Part shown: positions 18,999 to 29,942 of the stretch, piece after piece | How positions within the stretch are numbered: the stretch's first letter is position 1 | Layout: each line of letters begins with the position of its first letter | Source of the DNA: Leptospira ainazelensis | GTDB taxonomy: Bacteria > Spirochaetota > Leptospiria > Leptospirales > Leptospiraceae | Assembly: GCF_016918785.1 (NCBI RefSeq) | Contig: NZ_JAFFPT010000019.1 | Coordinates: 1 to 64,000, forward strand | Direction of reading: 5' to 3' | DNA: 64,000 bases | The notes under the pieces: model-generated | Seen by the model: only the letters and a program-made list of their open reading frames with translations | What the model was told of the DNA's origin: nothing | The model's database searches: none | Program-made: the position numbers and the translations under genes

Positions 18999-20156
18999 AT
19001 GCCAAAGAAAAATTTTAAACCGATTCTTTTTACCTCCTTCTTCTTGTTTTCATTCGTATCTTGCGGATTTATCTCTTCTCTTTTCTTAAAAAACGATCCT
19101 ACTCCGTCCGGAATGATCGTAGTATTCCAAAGCGGTGAAGTCGAAATTGAACGAAACGGCAAGAAGATTCGATCTACGCCCGGATTGATTCTTAAAGAGA
19201 ACGATAAAATCAAAACCAATTCAGGTTCCGTCGATATCCAAACCGGTAAGGGCGACATCGTAAGAATCAAATCTTTCAGCCAAATTACTCTGAAGGAAAT
19301 TTCCAAAAACGGAAAACCGAATACAAACCTTTATGTGCAAGCGGGCGAACTTTTGATTAAAACGAATAAACTCAAATCAAAAGATTCTTTTTTACTTTCG
19401 ACTCCGACCGCAGTCGCGGGCGTTCGAGGAACCACGTTTTCTTTCGAACTTACAAACGGAAAACCTCCCAAGGTGAAAGTTTACGAAGGCGCCGTCGCGA
19501 TTACATTCAAGATTTCTAAAGAGATCATAGACAACGGCAAAGCTCTAGATAAAGAACTTTACGGCGAATTTGTTCAATTTTTGGAAAAGAACGAAGTCGT
19601 TTTAGAAAACGGAGAGGAATCTTACGTAAAGCCGAGTTTGGACGAAATGATTCAGCTTGTTTTAACAAGAATCGAGCAGGACGAAAGTATCGCCAAAGAA
19701 TTCGATCAGCTTAAAAAATTAGAAAACCCCGAATTTCAAAAAGAAGAATTCACCGCAACTCCGCAGGAAAAGGCCGAGGTAGAGACGATGGTTTCCGTCG
19801 ATGCCGGTCTTTTAGAAAAAGCTCTGAATGAAAATCCGGATTCTACAAAACCGGTTATTTCTTCCGTATCGACGGAAATCGTCGAAAATCACGAATCCAA
19901 ACTGGATCAAGCTCTGAAACAAATCGAGGCGGATGCACAGGCGAGCGATCTTAAGGACGAAGCCAAAATCCGAGAATTCTATAATATTCTCGAAGTGGTC
20001 GTCAAAACGGATGGGACAAAACTTTCGGGAGCAATCGTTACTCAAATAGGAGATAGACTGATTCTTCATACTCCTTCCGGTGTGATTCGATTGAATAAGA
20101 ACGATGTCGATTTCGTGGATTATCAATCCTTTCAAATTAAGACAAAGAAAAAATAA
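18999..20156 (+). CDS. FecR-domain lipoprotein
   Basis: 385-aa exported protein with a lipoprotein signal (hydrophobic stretch, then FSFVSCGF with the acylated Cys at about residue 22). Residues about 35-170 form a FecR domain: GEVEIERNGKKI, a KIKTNSGSVDIQTG repeat and TPTAVAGVRGTTFSFEL, the hallmark AGVRGT segment. The remainder is charged and helical. Classical FecR proteins signal to ECF sigma factors, but no sigma factor or TonB receptor gene is adjacent, so this is more likely a structural or peptidoglycan/ligand-binding lipoprotein, as in many spirochaetes. Confidence 0.85.
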   Translation: MPKKNFKPILFTSFFLFSFVSCGFISSLFLKNDPTPSGMIVVFQSGEVEIERNGKKIRSTPGLILKENDKIKTNSGSVDIQTGKGDIVRIKSFSQITLKEISKNGKPNTNLYVQAGELLIKTNKLKSKDSFLLSTPTAVAGVRGTTFSFELTNGKPPKVKVYEGAVAITFKISKEIIDNGKALDKELYGEFVQFLEKNEVVLENGEESYVKPSLDEMIQLVLTRIEQDESIAKEFDQLKKLENPEFQKEEFTATPQEKAEVETMVSVDAGLLEKALNENPDSTKPVISSVSTEIVENHESKLDQALKQIEADAQASDLKDEAKIREFYNILEVVVKTDGTKLSGAIVTQIGDRLILHTPSGVIRLNKNDVDFVDYQSFQIKTKKK

Positions 20157-20164
20157 CTCTTTAG

Positions 20165-20204
20165 AAGGTTTGTTCCGAATCAAATCGGTTCAAACTTTCT
20201 TTTC
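20165..20204 (+). terminator. Probable terminator after the FecR lipoprotein gene
   Basis: Imperfect hairpin: AAGGTTTG pairs with CAAACTTT and CCGA with TCGG around an AT loop, followed by CTTTTCC. It starts nine bases after the stop codon and sits before purT, in the right place and orientation. Confidence 0.5.
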
Positions 20205-20283
20205 CATTCTTACGAAAATCCTTCCCGTTCTCCTATTTTCTTTTTGATCTTTCGGAGAAATTTTTCATTCTGCCAGCAAGACT

Positions 20284-21443
<1,160 letters not shown>

Positions 21444-21447
<4 letters not shown>

Positions 21448-23867
21448 GAAATCTCGTCGGAACACATATTTCCATAGTATTGGACCAACTGCGGGTCCAA
21501 TACTTTTACAATTCCATTCTCAACGGAAATCATCTTTCTTTGTTTTAGAACTTTCAGACCTTTTTGTAAAATCTCTTCCGGGTCGTGAGTGAGATAATTC
21601 TGTTTTTCAGTAAGGACCGTTTCATTGATCAGATTCTTCAATTCGTTCAAACCGATATCCGATTCGGCTTCGGTCAACATTCTTGCGACCAATTGATTCG
21701 GTAAAATTCTACGATACTTTTTCCATCCTTGAGTAATCTCAAAACCGATCGAACCGGTCGGATCCTCTTCGTGAATGTAACGTGAAACCGGAATCGGTTC
21801 GCAAAGATCCATATAAACTTCGGTTCTTTTGTAAAAAAAATCGCGAAAGCCCGGTTTCTTGTCTTTACCTGTGAACTCTTCGTCCTCGGGAACATTTTCG
21901 TAAGAAAGCGCAATCGGAACTACGATCACCTCGGATCCTGTGTGTTTATAAGCTTCGACGGACGTGGATAGAATCCCTGTTTTGATTGGAATGATTCCGC
22001 CGGTCCGAGAACGCGTCCCTTCCGGATAAACTAACGTCGGAATTCCTGCCTCTAACATCATCGTCGAATACTGGGTCAAACATTCCAAATAAAGAATATT
22101 CCGATTTCTTTTTCGATCCACCATATAAGCTCCCAACGATTTGAGAACGCTCGCAAGCCCCGGAGTCGCCATAACCTTTTTATCAGCCGCGTATCGAGGC
22201 ACCGGAAGACCCAACCATTTGAGACCGAAGGCCACCTCGACGGAATCCAAATGGGATCGATGAGTAGGAGTATAAAGGATGTCGTATCTTGATGCGAGAG
22301 CCTTTACTTCTTTTACACACCCTCCGATCTTAGGTAAACCGGCGCCCGGTTTAAAACCGCTGAGAACATATCGGGTCGGCGCGATCAAATGGATCAAAGT
22401 ATCCCTCAAAAACGGTTTATAGTCGTCCGCAATTTCAGAAACATAAAAATCTAATATTCTGGATAAATCCCGGCTTCCCTTTTCTTGAAAGTTTGTTTCG
22501 ATCTCCTTCCAAAGCTGAATTTCTTTCGGGATCTGCAATAGATCGGTGATGTCGTTTGTTTCCTCCGCTTCTTTGAAACGTTTTTCCAAGGACTTTACGA
22601 TCAGTGAAGATTGTTTGATAATTCGATCGGTCATTCCGGGTTGACCGTTGATATGTCGGAGCACGTTCTTTCCCAGAGCTTGTTGAAATTTTTTTCCCGA
22701 AGCCGTACCTAAACCGGAACGTTTTGTAGCCGTTTTCGAAATATGTTTATCTTCGTCGGATGTGGATTTTGAAACAAAACGGATCAACTCTGTTGGAGAA
22801 GCTCTTCTTGTGAGAATTTGAAACAAAGTGTTGTAGAGTGGAATTTCCACATTCTTTTCCTCCGCCAACGCAATGATCGATGCTAAAGCAAATGCTCCTT
22901 CCACATGACTTTCACTTTGACTCACTTCCTTTTGAATGAACTCCGCCGGATTGAAAAACAATTCTATCCTTTCGATCAGATTGGGCTGATCTTCGCCGGA
23001 TATCAGCTTTCGAACAAATCGATGTCCGTAAGCCTTGTTTCGGCTGTAACGGGATGTACAAGAAGAGATCAAATCGGCGAGACCGTATTCTTGAACGGGT
23101 TTGATAGGAATTTCCAACGCGGCTATTAGCGTTGTAATTTCCGAATAGCCGAGACTGATCAACTCTCCTTCAAAATTACTCCCGCATTCCGGAATTCCGG
23201 ATGCGATTCCGCAAGCGATGGCGATCGGATTTTTCATCACGCCGAAAATTTCCAAACCCACAAGGTCTTCGTAACTTTTTGTGTGGTTTCTTGCTCCGTT
23301 AAAAAGGCTGTCGAAAACGTCTATGGACTTTGGTCCTAAAGTAGAAAGACAATAAAAACTGTGATGACCGCGTTTTAATTCGCCGAGTAAGTTCGGACCA
23401 TTCACCGCCGTATATTCAATATCGATAAAACCTGCGTTCGAAGAAAGTTTTTCAATATATTCAGAATATGTAATACAATTGCTTTTTCGCCTAGTCGAGG
23501 CGGACAAAATTCCTTTTGTAAACGTAAAGATTGAATGTGATAAGTCCTTATCAAGCGACTTGACCAGCTCTTCTAAAATCCCTTCCATAAGACGGGAAGG
23601 AACCGCGATAATGATTATCCAAGAACCGCTTTTTAAAAAGTCAAACTCGCTCGTAACATAAACGTTATCCGGAAGCGTGATCGAATCCTCCAACAAGGAA
23701 GCGATTCTTTCTTTTTCGATTTTTTCGGCCCGCTTACGATCGTCATACCAGAGAAACATTTTTTCGGTCTTTGGTGAAAGATATGTGGAAAGAAAGACTC
23801 CCATCGGTCCTCCTCCCAAGACGGCGATATTTTTTAGAATTGGTTCGGATGGTTTTAATTCTTCCAT
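21444..23867 (-). CDS. Fused glycerol-3-phosphate dehydrogenase / glycerol-3-phosphate acyltransferase
   Basis: 807-aa two-domain enzyme. Residues about 10-350 are GpsA-like: nucleotide loop [18 protein letters not shown], the catalytic lysine in [13 protein letters not shown] and [21 protein letters not shown]. Residues about 460-750 are a PlsB-type acyltransferase with the catalytic HRSHLDS (about residue 540), EGTRSRTG and [12 protein letters not shown] blocks. It should reduce dihydroxyacetone phosphate to sn-glycerol-3-phosphate and acylate it at position 1, starting phospholipid synthesis on one chain. The reading frame is unbroken, so it is a real fusion rather than an annotation join. 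Confidence 0.9.
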
Positions 23868-23974
23868 TCTAATTGCTATTGAGAGCTTAAGAATTTCAGG
23901 AACAATCAGAAAACGTCCGGTTTTGTTTTCTTTTTCTGGGTTGCCTAAGTAGTAAAAGAAAAGAGAGTGGACTT

Positions 23975-24757
23975 GTGATTTTAAACAAATCCAAAAATCG
24001 GCGCGGAGAATTTTTATTTTTTTTCCTTGTCCTATTTATATCTTTGATCGCAAGTAATTGTTCCACGTATCTCCAAAATCGAAAGAATGATTTCAAAGAC
24101 ATCTTTACAGTTGGGGTTGAAAATCCGGGATACGGAGCGGGTGTAAGAATCGGACCCTTGGCCGCCGGTTTTGTATTTCAAGGTGGAGAATCTTCTCCAG
24201 GTAAAAGAGACTTGGGGAAAGGTTACGGTTTAAGAGGCGGACATCTTGGAACGTATCGATCTCAGCAGCTTATCTTTGGAATTTTGGGAAGTGATACTTT
24301 TTTTCCTTTGAATGTAGAAACACAAACAATGGATACCGGCGAAGAGGATATATCGCCGGAAATGGCGGAAGAACTCAAGAACCTCGAGAACACAAAAGTT
24401 CCCGGCGACAAAGTTCCGGAATTTTTAAACGAACGACACAACATCAAAAGTCAAAAACTTCGCTACCTTTCCTTTTATCACATCCCGGTCGCGGAACGAA
24501 GAAAAAGAAAAAAAGAAGAATTCTACAGACGATTTATCGAGGAGCAAAACTTTGATCGAAACGATCCTTCGATCCAGAACGCTCTCCAAGCTCTCAACAA
24601 AAAGAAAGACGGTTATCCAAAAAGTTTTCTTTTTCAGTTAGAAGTTTACTTCGGAATTTATTACGGTTTAAGAATCGGCTTCAACCCCGCCGAGCTCGCT
24701 GATTTTTTAGTAGGACTCGCGGGATTGGATTTATTAGAAGACGATACTGCCGATTAA
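23975..24757 (+). CDS. Lipoprotein of unknown function
   Basis: 260 aa. The start codon is a TTG-type codon in front of a basic n-region (NKSKNRRGEF), a hydrophobic core and a spirochaetal lipobox (LIASNCS, Cys about 29). After it come glycine-rich segments (GYGAGVRIGPLAAGFVFQGG, YGLRGGHLG) and, in the C-terminal part, a charged helix-rich region and YYGLRIGFNPAELADFLVGL, reminiscent of leptospiral lipoproteins that carry a Gly-rich 'GVR.GP' patch. No enzyme motif seen. Stop codon interlocks with the next, convergent gene (TTAA). Confidence 0.75.
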   Translation: MILNKSKNRRGEFLFFFLVLFISLIASNCSTYLQNRKNDFKDIFTVGVENPGYGAGVRIGPLAAGFVFQGGESSPGKRDLGKGYGLRGGHLGTYRSQQLIFGILGSDTFFPLNVETQTMDTGEEDISPEMAEELKNLENTKVPGDKVPEFLNERHNIKSQKLRYLSFYHIPVAERRKRKKEEFYRRFIEEQNFDRNDPSIQNALQALNKKKDGYPKSFLFQLEVYFGIYYGLRIGFNPAELADFLVGLAGLDLLEDDTAD

Positions 24758-25125
24758 AGTTTGTATTCCATCTTTTTGATAACGCCTTTCTTATCGATCG
24801 TCAACTTGATGAATTTTGTGTCTTCCGTAATACTCGCCGGTTTTTCAGCCAAAGTCTTATAAGAATTCTTTTGGTAATCCGTAGAAACAAGATACCACTC
24901 TAAAACCGCTCCGTCTTGTGTGTTCAATTCCACGGACGGAGTTCCCAATACCGCTTCCGCTTTTAGACGTTTGTCTCCTTCTTTTATCATTCCGACTTCG
25001 AAGGTTCTAATATCCGAATTTGGCTGATATTCCTGTTTTGGAGGTTGTTTTTTTTCCTCCGATTTACAAAACGAAAGAACGGAGAGACAGGTTAAAATCA
25101 TAAACGCTGAAAATATTTGTTTCAT
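24754..25125 (-). CDS. Small lipoprotein of unknown function
   Basis: 123 aa from ATG 25125, chosen because AGAAGATT lies just upstream and the protein then starts with a signal peptide and lipobox (MKQIFSAFMILTCLSVLSFCKS, Cys about 20); an earlier in-frame ATG would add 35 unlikely residues. The mature part has a BamE/SmpA-like flavour (EVGMIKEGDKRLKAEAVLGTPS...EWYLVSTDY...LTIDKKGVIKKMEY): a short helix with a Gly-x-Pro turn followed by strands. That resemblance is an inference from pattern only. Confidence 0.7.
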   Translation of the reverse strand: MKQIFSAFMILTCLSVLSFCKSEEKKQPPKQEYQPNSDIRTFEVGMIKEGDKRLKAEAVLGTPSVELNTQDGAVLEWYLVSTDYQKNSYKTLAEKPASITEDTKFIKLTIDKKGVIKKMEYKL

Positions 25126-25253
25126 CGTAATCTTCTCTAAGTTTGAATTTTGAACTGCAATACTTATCTTGATTTTAGCTCTGTCGAGATTAAAAATCGA
25201 ATTAAAATTTAAAAAATTCTTCTTTAACACCGCTTAAGAATCACGATGGTTTC

Positions 25254-26228
25254 ATGAAAGAAAGGGAAGATACAATTCGCACGATACTTTTGACCGGCGG
25301 TAGCGGATCCTTGGGTCTAACCCTTTTACCAAAATTACTGAAAAATTACAGAGTCGTATGTATCGGCCGAAATTTGTCCTCATTCCCGGATTCCATCCGT
25401 TTTGAGCCCAACTTCGTATTTTACGAATTCGATCTTGAAGGACCGAAGGAACTCCTCATAAACGAAGAACCTTCGTTTATCATTCATCTCGCGGGAAAAG
25501 TCAGCGGTGAAGGATCCACTTATGAAGATTACAAAAGAGGAAACGAAACAGCGACACAAAAGATTCTTAACTTCGCTTCTAAACATAAAAAGACGGGTAT
25601 TCTTTTTTCCAGTTCCACGTCGGTTTACGGATTTTCCGAAAGACCTGTCACGGAAGTTTCCGCCTTAAAAGGAAAAACGTTCTACGCTCTTTCCAAAATC
25701 GAATGTGAAACCCTGATACAAAGATCGAAAAATAAATTCGTTATTTTGAGAATTGCGTCCGTTTACGGTCCGACCAATAAAAGTTTTTTGAATAAGTTAT
25801 TTCGGATTTTTCAATACGGACTTTTACTTTGTTCGGGAAATCCTGAGTTTAAAAAATCGATGGTATATTCTTCCGATGTTATCGACGCGATTCTTTTAGT
25901 TTTGGAAAAGTGGAAAAAGGTTTCGGGAAAAATTTACAACGTAGCGCATCCTAAACCTTTTTCATTTCAGGATTTTGAATATTTGATTCGAGACGTGTTT
26001 CCCGGAAAATTCTATGTTCGAATCCGATTGAAAGGTATTGTATTATTATTTTTTAATATTCTAAACACACTCTATTCTAAATTAACCAACAGGAAAATAA
26101 ACGTAGATTACATCCAGGAAACTACGATCGTAGATTCTTCCAGAATTCAAAAAGATATCGGGTTTGAATTTAAAGTTTCCTTCGAAGAGGGAATTCGCGA
26201 GATCGCCCGGAGTAAATCAAAAGTTTAA
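25254..26228 (+). CDS. NAD-dependent epimerase/dehydratase family protein
   Basis: 324-aa extended SDR. It has a Rossmann loop TGGSGSLGLTLLPKLL, an HLAGKVSGEG strand (H-x-A family motif), a Ser/Tyr/Lys active site (SSSTSVYG and YALSKIECE) and RIASVYGP. It probably acts on a nucleotide sugar or similar substrate, perhaps for LPS, but it has no sugar-pathway neighbours. The last four bases overlap the stop of the convergent ohrR-like gene. Confidence 0.88.
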   Translation: MKEREDTIRTILLTGGSGSLGLTLLPKLLKNYRVVCIGRNLSSFPDSIRFEPNFVFYEFDLEGPKELLINEEPSFIIHLAGKVSGEGSTYEDYKRGNETATQKILNFASKHKKTGILFSSSTSVYGFSERPVTEVSALKGKTFYALSKIECETLIQRSKNKFVILRIASVYGPTNKSFLNKLFRIFQYGLLLCSGNPEFKKSMVYSSDVIDAILLVLEKWKKVSGKIYNVAHPKPFSFQDFEYLIRDVFPGKFYVRIRLKGIVLLFFNILNTLYSKLTNRKINVDYIQETTIVDSSRIQKDIGFEFKVSFEEGIREIARSKSKV

Positions 26229-26668
26229 GAATCCGTTCTTTCGGAAAGAATCTTTAGCAGATTGTCTAAAACGTTCTTAAGATCGGTTAGGCTTTTTTTA
26301 TCCACGTCCAAGTTATCGAGAAGTTTATCAGGCACACAAACGGCTTTTTCTTTGAGTTTTTTTCCTTTCGAAGACAGAAAAATTTGAACCGAACGTTCGT
26401 CTTCGAAAGACCTTTTTCTATGAACGAGATCGGATTCTTCCAAACGTTTGAGCAGCGGAGTCAAGGTACCGGAATCCAAGTAAAGTTTTTTTCCGATTTC
26501 CTTTACGTTGCATCCGTCTTCTTTCCAAAGAATCAAAAGAACCAAATACTGAGGATAGGTGATACCGAGTTCTTCTAAGATCGGCCGATACAAGGAAGTC
26601 ACAGCTCTCGAACAAGCATACAGTGGAAAGCAGATTTGATTTTCTAGGAAGAGTTCTTTAGCGAGCAT
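26225..26668 (-). CDS. ohrR: OhrR-type MarR family regulator
   Basis: 147-aa winged-helix repressor. The N-terminal LENQICFPLYACSRAVTSLYRP is the OhrR signature; Cys13 in QICF is the peroxide-sensing cysteine in homologues. The helix-turn-helix lies at about residues 50-90 (VKEIGKKLYLDSGTLTPLLKRLE) and the wing contains DERSVQIFLSSKGK. OhrR normally represses an organic hydroperoxide reductase (ohr) gene; here the same-strand upstream neighbour is a glutathione peroxidase gene, which is the likely target and may be cotranscribed. Confidence 0.85.
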   Translation of the reverse strand: MLAKELFLENQICFPLYACSRAVTSLYRPILEELGITYPQYLVLLILWKEDGCNVKEIGKKLYLDSGTLTPLLKRLEESDLVHRKRSFEDERSVQIFLSSKGKKLKEKAVCVPDKLLDNLDVDKKSLTDLKNVLDNLLKILSERTDS

Positions 26669-26675
26669 AAACTTT

Positions 26676-26699
26676 CCCGTCTCAAGATTTTAAGACGGG
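26676..26699. repeat. Hairpin between gpx and ohrR
   Basis: CCCGTCT and AGACGGG separated by ten bases form a seven-base stem in the 39-bp gap. It could partly terminate gpx transcripts, setting a lower level for the regulator, but it has no T-run in that direction. It may instead be an operator. Confidence 0.4.
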
Positions 26700-26707
26700 T
26701 TTTATCC

Positions 26708-27193
26708 TTATTTTTTTAAAAGGTCTTGGATTTCTTTTTCGATCTTCTCCGGAGTGGTAATCGGCGCATATCGTTTGATCACCTTTCCGTTTTTATCGAC
26801 TAAAAATTTCGTAAAATTCCATTTGATTGCGTTTCCGAAAAATCCGGAAGCTTCGTTTCTAAGAAAACGAAAAACCGGATGGGCGTTGTCGCCGTTTACG
26901 TCGATCTTTCTGAAAATCGGAAATTCCACTCCGTAATTTCTTTGGCAGAAACTTTTGATCGTTTCGTCAGAGCCCGGTTCTTGGTGTTTGAATTGATCGC
27001 ACGGAAATCCTAGTACTTCCAATCCTTCCGAGTTGTATTTCTTATAAAGTTCTTGGAGAGCGGCATACTGAGGTGTAAACGCGCATTCACTGGCAGTATT
27101 TACGATTAAGAGGACTTTTCCTTTATAATCTTCTAATTTCTGTTCTTTGCCGCTGTTCAATGTGGCTGTAAGGTCATACAATGTCTGGCTCAT
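26708..27193 (-). CDS. Glutathione peroxidase family protein (probably thioredoxin-dependent)
   Basis: 161 aa from the ATG at 27193, which has GGAG six bases upstream; the ATG four codons earlier overlaps that site. Cysteine-type peroxidase: Cys37 in NTASECAFTPQY replaces selenocysteine, GFPCDQF and WNFTKFLVDKNG complete the catalytic tetrad, and Cys83 in SFCQRNYGV is placed as the resolving cysteine of two-Cys enzymes that use thioredoxin. It reduces H2O2 and lipid hydroperoxides. Regulation by the adjacent OhrR is likely. Divergent from the DJ-1 family gene. Confidence 0.92.
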   Translation of the reverse strand: MSQTLYDLTATLNSGKEQKLEDYKGKVLLIVNTASECAFTPQYAALQELYKKYNSEGLEVLGFPCDQFKHQEPGSDETIKSFCQRNYGVEFPIFRKIDVNGDNAHPVFRFLRNEASGFFGNAIKWNFTKFLVDKNGKVIKRYAPITTPEKIEKEIQDLLKK

Positions 27194-27332
27194 TTCAATC
27201 TCCATTTAGATTGTGCACAATTTAATTTTACAAAATACATCTATTTTCATTCTGTCAAGAGAATTTTTATATTTTTTTAAGAAACAAATTCGAGAAACTC
27301 TTAGGAGTTGATTTTTTATAGAACCGCTTAGA

Positions 27333-28097
27333 ATGAATCCCATGAACTCTAAGCGCAAAATTCTAATCCCACTTCCTTCCGAAGACTTTGATCCTTCCGA
27401 AGCCGCCATTCCCTGGAAGATGCTCAAGGAGAATCACTTCGAAGTAGTTTTCGCGACTCCCGATGGAAAACCTGCGCAGGCGGATTTCAGAATGTTGACC
27501 GGTAAAGGACTCGGAATATGGAAGCCGATTCTGATCGCTCATAAAAACGCGAGAGCCGCTTATCAAGAAATGTCTGAGGATTCAAATTTTTTACATCCCT
27601 TATCTTACAAGGATCTGAAGCCGGAAGATTTTTCAGGCGTGATTCTTCCCGGAGGTCACGCCCCCGGTATGAAAGAATATTTAGAATCAAAAACTCTCCA
27701 AGATTTTGTAGGAGCTTTTTTTGCAACCGGCAAACCGCTCGGAGCCATTTGTCACGGCGTTGTTCTCGCAGCGAGAAGCAAACTCCCCGGAACTGATCGT
27801 TCGATCCTCTTTGGAAAAAAAACGACTGCGCTTTTAAAATCGCAAGAGATGGCAGCTTGGAATCTCACAAAATTTTGGTTGGGTGATTATTATAGGACTT
27901 ACTCTCAATCCGTAGAAGACGAGGTGAAAGAAAACTTGAAAGACCCAAAAGATTTTCAATTCGGACCGAAGCCGATCTTTAGAGATAGTCTGAAGAAGAT
28001 CAAAAGAGGTCATTCCATTACGGATGGAAACTATGTTTCTTCGCGTTGGCCGGGCGACGCATATTCTTTCGTAAATTCATTTATGAAACTATTTTAA
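27333..28097 (+). CDS. DJ-1/PfpI family protein (type 1 glutamine amidotransferase-like)
   Basis: 254-aa cytoplasmic protein. It opens with a LIPLPSEDFDPSEAAIPWKML segment typical of the large DJ-1 subfamily, has VILPGGHAPGM and the nucleophile elbow GAICHGVVLAAR with Cys140 followed by His. Members act as deglycases/glyoxalases or chaperones; the exact reaction is not known here. It is divergent from the peroxidase gene with about 140 bp between, consistent with a stress-response neighbourhood. Confidence 0.85.
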   Translation: MNPMNSKRKILIPLPSEDFDPSEAAIPWKMLKENHFEVVFATPDGKPAQADFRMLTGKGLGIWKPILIAHKNARAAYQEMSEDSNFLHPLSYKDLKPEDFSGVILPGGHAPGMKEYLESKTLQDFVGAFFATGKPLGAICHGVVLAARSKLPGTDRSILFGKKTTALLKSQEMAAWNLTKFWLGDYYRTYSQSVEDEVKENLKDPKDFQFGPKPIFRDSLKKIKRGHSITDGNYVSSRWPGDAYSFVNSFMKLF

Positions 28098-28145
28098 CTT
28101 TCTCGATTCGAATCTTTCCGTAGTCTAAAAAATCTAGGAAATAGA

Positions 28146-29942
28146 ATGCAAGATCAAAGTTTATTGATAACCCTCATAGTATTTCTTTCTGCCGCGGTCA
28201 TCTCGGTCCCCTTATTTAAAAAAATAGGATTGGGTTCCGTAGTCGGTTATCTCATTGGGGGAACAATCATAGGGCCTTGGGGAATCGGACTGATTACGGA
28301 TGTCGAAAGTATTCTTCATCTTTCGGAATTCGGAGTGATCTTACTTTTATTTTTGATCGGTTTGGAATTAAAGCCGCAAAGACTCTGGGTGTTGAGAAGA
28401 CCCGTTTTCGGTTTGGGCGGTCTTCAGGTCATTCTTACTTCGTTGATCTTCTTCGGTATCTTATACCTGCTTGGATTGACTATCGCGCAAGCTATCGTAA
28501 TCAGCATTAGCATTTCCTTATCTTCGACCGCGTTTGCTCTTCAGGTTTTAGGAGAAAAAAACGAGTTAAACACGGCACACGGAAGAAGCGCGTTTGCAAT
28601 TCTTCTTTTCCAAGACTTAGCCGTGATTCCTATAATGGCCATTCTACCCTTTTTAGGAGAACCAACGGGGCAAACCGGAACTCAGAGCAGCCTCTTGCAT
28701 ATTCTTACGGCGATCGCGACGATTCTCGCGGTTATCCTCGCAGGAAGATTTTTAGCGAGACCTCTATTTCGACTTGTTGCATCTTCCGGAAATCACGAGA
28801 TTTTTACCGCGCTTTCTTTGTTAATCGTAGTCGGACTTTCGCTCCTCATGGATCAAGTAGGGCTTTCCATGGCTCTCGGTTCCTTTTTAGGAGGAGTCAT
28901 TCTTGCCGATTCGGAATACAGACACGAGTTAGAATCCAATCTTGAACCGTTTAAAGGATTACTCTTAGGTCTTTTCTTTTTAGCGGTAGGAATGTCGATC
29001 AATTTGGGAGAAGTTCTGAAGGATCCGATTCTTGTGATTCTTTTTGCAATCACCCTCATGACTATCAAAGCTTTAGTACTTTACTTTCTTGGAAGAGTTG
29101 CAAAACAAACAGAAGAAACCTCCCTCAATCTCGCGGTTACGATTTCTCAAGGAGGAGAATTTGCCTTTGTCATTTTAGGAGTCGGAGTCTCTCTATCTAT
29201 CTTACCGAGAGAAAGAGCGGATCTTGTCATCGCCGTAGTAACTCTCTCTATGGGGCTGACGCCGATTTTAGGAATTGCCAAAGACAAGGTTGTAGATTTG
29301 TTTTTTAAAAAATCCGAAGAACAGGAAGAGGATGATATTGAAGAACAAAATCGCGTAATCATCGCAGGTTTCGGAAGATTCGGACAAATCATAGCAAGGA
29401 TGTTATTCGTTCATAGAATCGGATTTACGGCTCTGGAACACAACCCGGATCAAGTAAATGTAGCAAGAAGATTCGGTTATAAGATTTACTATGGAGACGC
29501 GAGCAAGCTAAGTCTTCTCCGCTCAGCCGGAGCGGAACAAGCCGATCTTTTTATATTAGCAGTTCAAGATATAGAAGTTTCGGTAAAAGTTGCTGAAATG
29601 GTAAAGAAACATTTTCCAAATCTTACGATCATCGCTCGCGCTCGGAACAGAGAGCACGTTTTTAAACTGTTGGAATTAGGCGTAAAAATTATCAGACGCG
29701 ATACATTTGCTTCCGCACTCGAGTTAGCCGGAGAAACATTGAGAAATCTGGGTTTTATGGATTCCGAAGTGGAACAAAAAATTAAAAAGTTCCGAGCTCA
29801 CGACGAATTAACTCTCAAAGGGCAATACCAAGTCCGCCACAACGAAAAAGAGTTTATCCAATTTTCTAAAAATTCAATCCGACAATTAGAAGCGGCATTC
29901 GAAGCCGATCGTCTCGAAAAAGAAGGGAAGACGGGCAGCTGA
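28146..29942 (+). CDS. CPA2 family cation:proton antiporter with TrkA-N domain
   Basis: 598 aa. Residues 1-385 form about 12 membrane helices of the KefB/KefC-type exchanger (HLSEFGVILLLFLIGLELKP, SISLSSTAFALQVL, FLGGVILADSEYRHELE, AVTISQGGEFAFVILGVG). Residues about 400-520 are a cytoplasmic Rossmann TrkA-N domain (VIIAGFGRFGQIIARML, YYGDASKLSLLRSAGA) that gates transport. Predicted K+ (or Na+)/H+ exchange at the inner membrane. No KefF/KefG ancillary gene adjacent, although the DJ-1 gene 48 bases upstream could share its transcript. Confidence 0.92.
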   Translation: MQDQSLLITLIVFLSAAVISVPLFKKIGLGSVVGYLIGGTIIGPWGIGLITDVESILHLSEFGVILLLFLIGLELKPQRLWVLRRPVFGLGGLQVILTSLIFFGILYLLGLTIAQAIVISISISLSSTAFALQVLGEKNELNTAHGRSAFAILLFQDLAVIPIMAILPFLGEPTGQTGTQSSLLHILTAIATILAVILAGRFLARPLFRLVASSGNHEIFTALSLLIVVGLSLLMDQVGLSMALGSFLGGVILADSEYRHELESNLEPFKGLLLGLFFLAVGMSINLGEVLKDPILVILFAITLMTIKALVLYFLGRVAKQTEETSLNLAVTISQGGEFAFVILGVGVSLSILPRERADLVIAVVTLSMGLTPILGIAKDKVVDLFFKKSEEQEEDDIEEQNRVIIAGFGRFGQIIARMLFVHRIGFTALEHNPDQVNVARRFGYKIYYGDASKLSLLRSAGAEQADLFILAVQDIEVSVKVAEMVKKHFPNLTIIARARNREHVFKLLELGVKIIRRDTFASALELAGETLRNLGFMDSEVEQKIKKFRAHDELTLKGQYQVRHNEKEFIQFSKNSIRQLEAAFEADRLEKEGKTGS

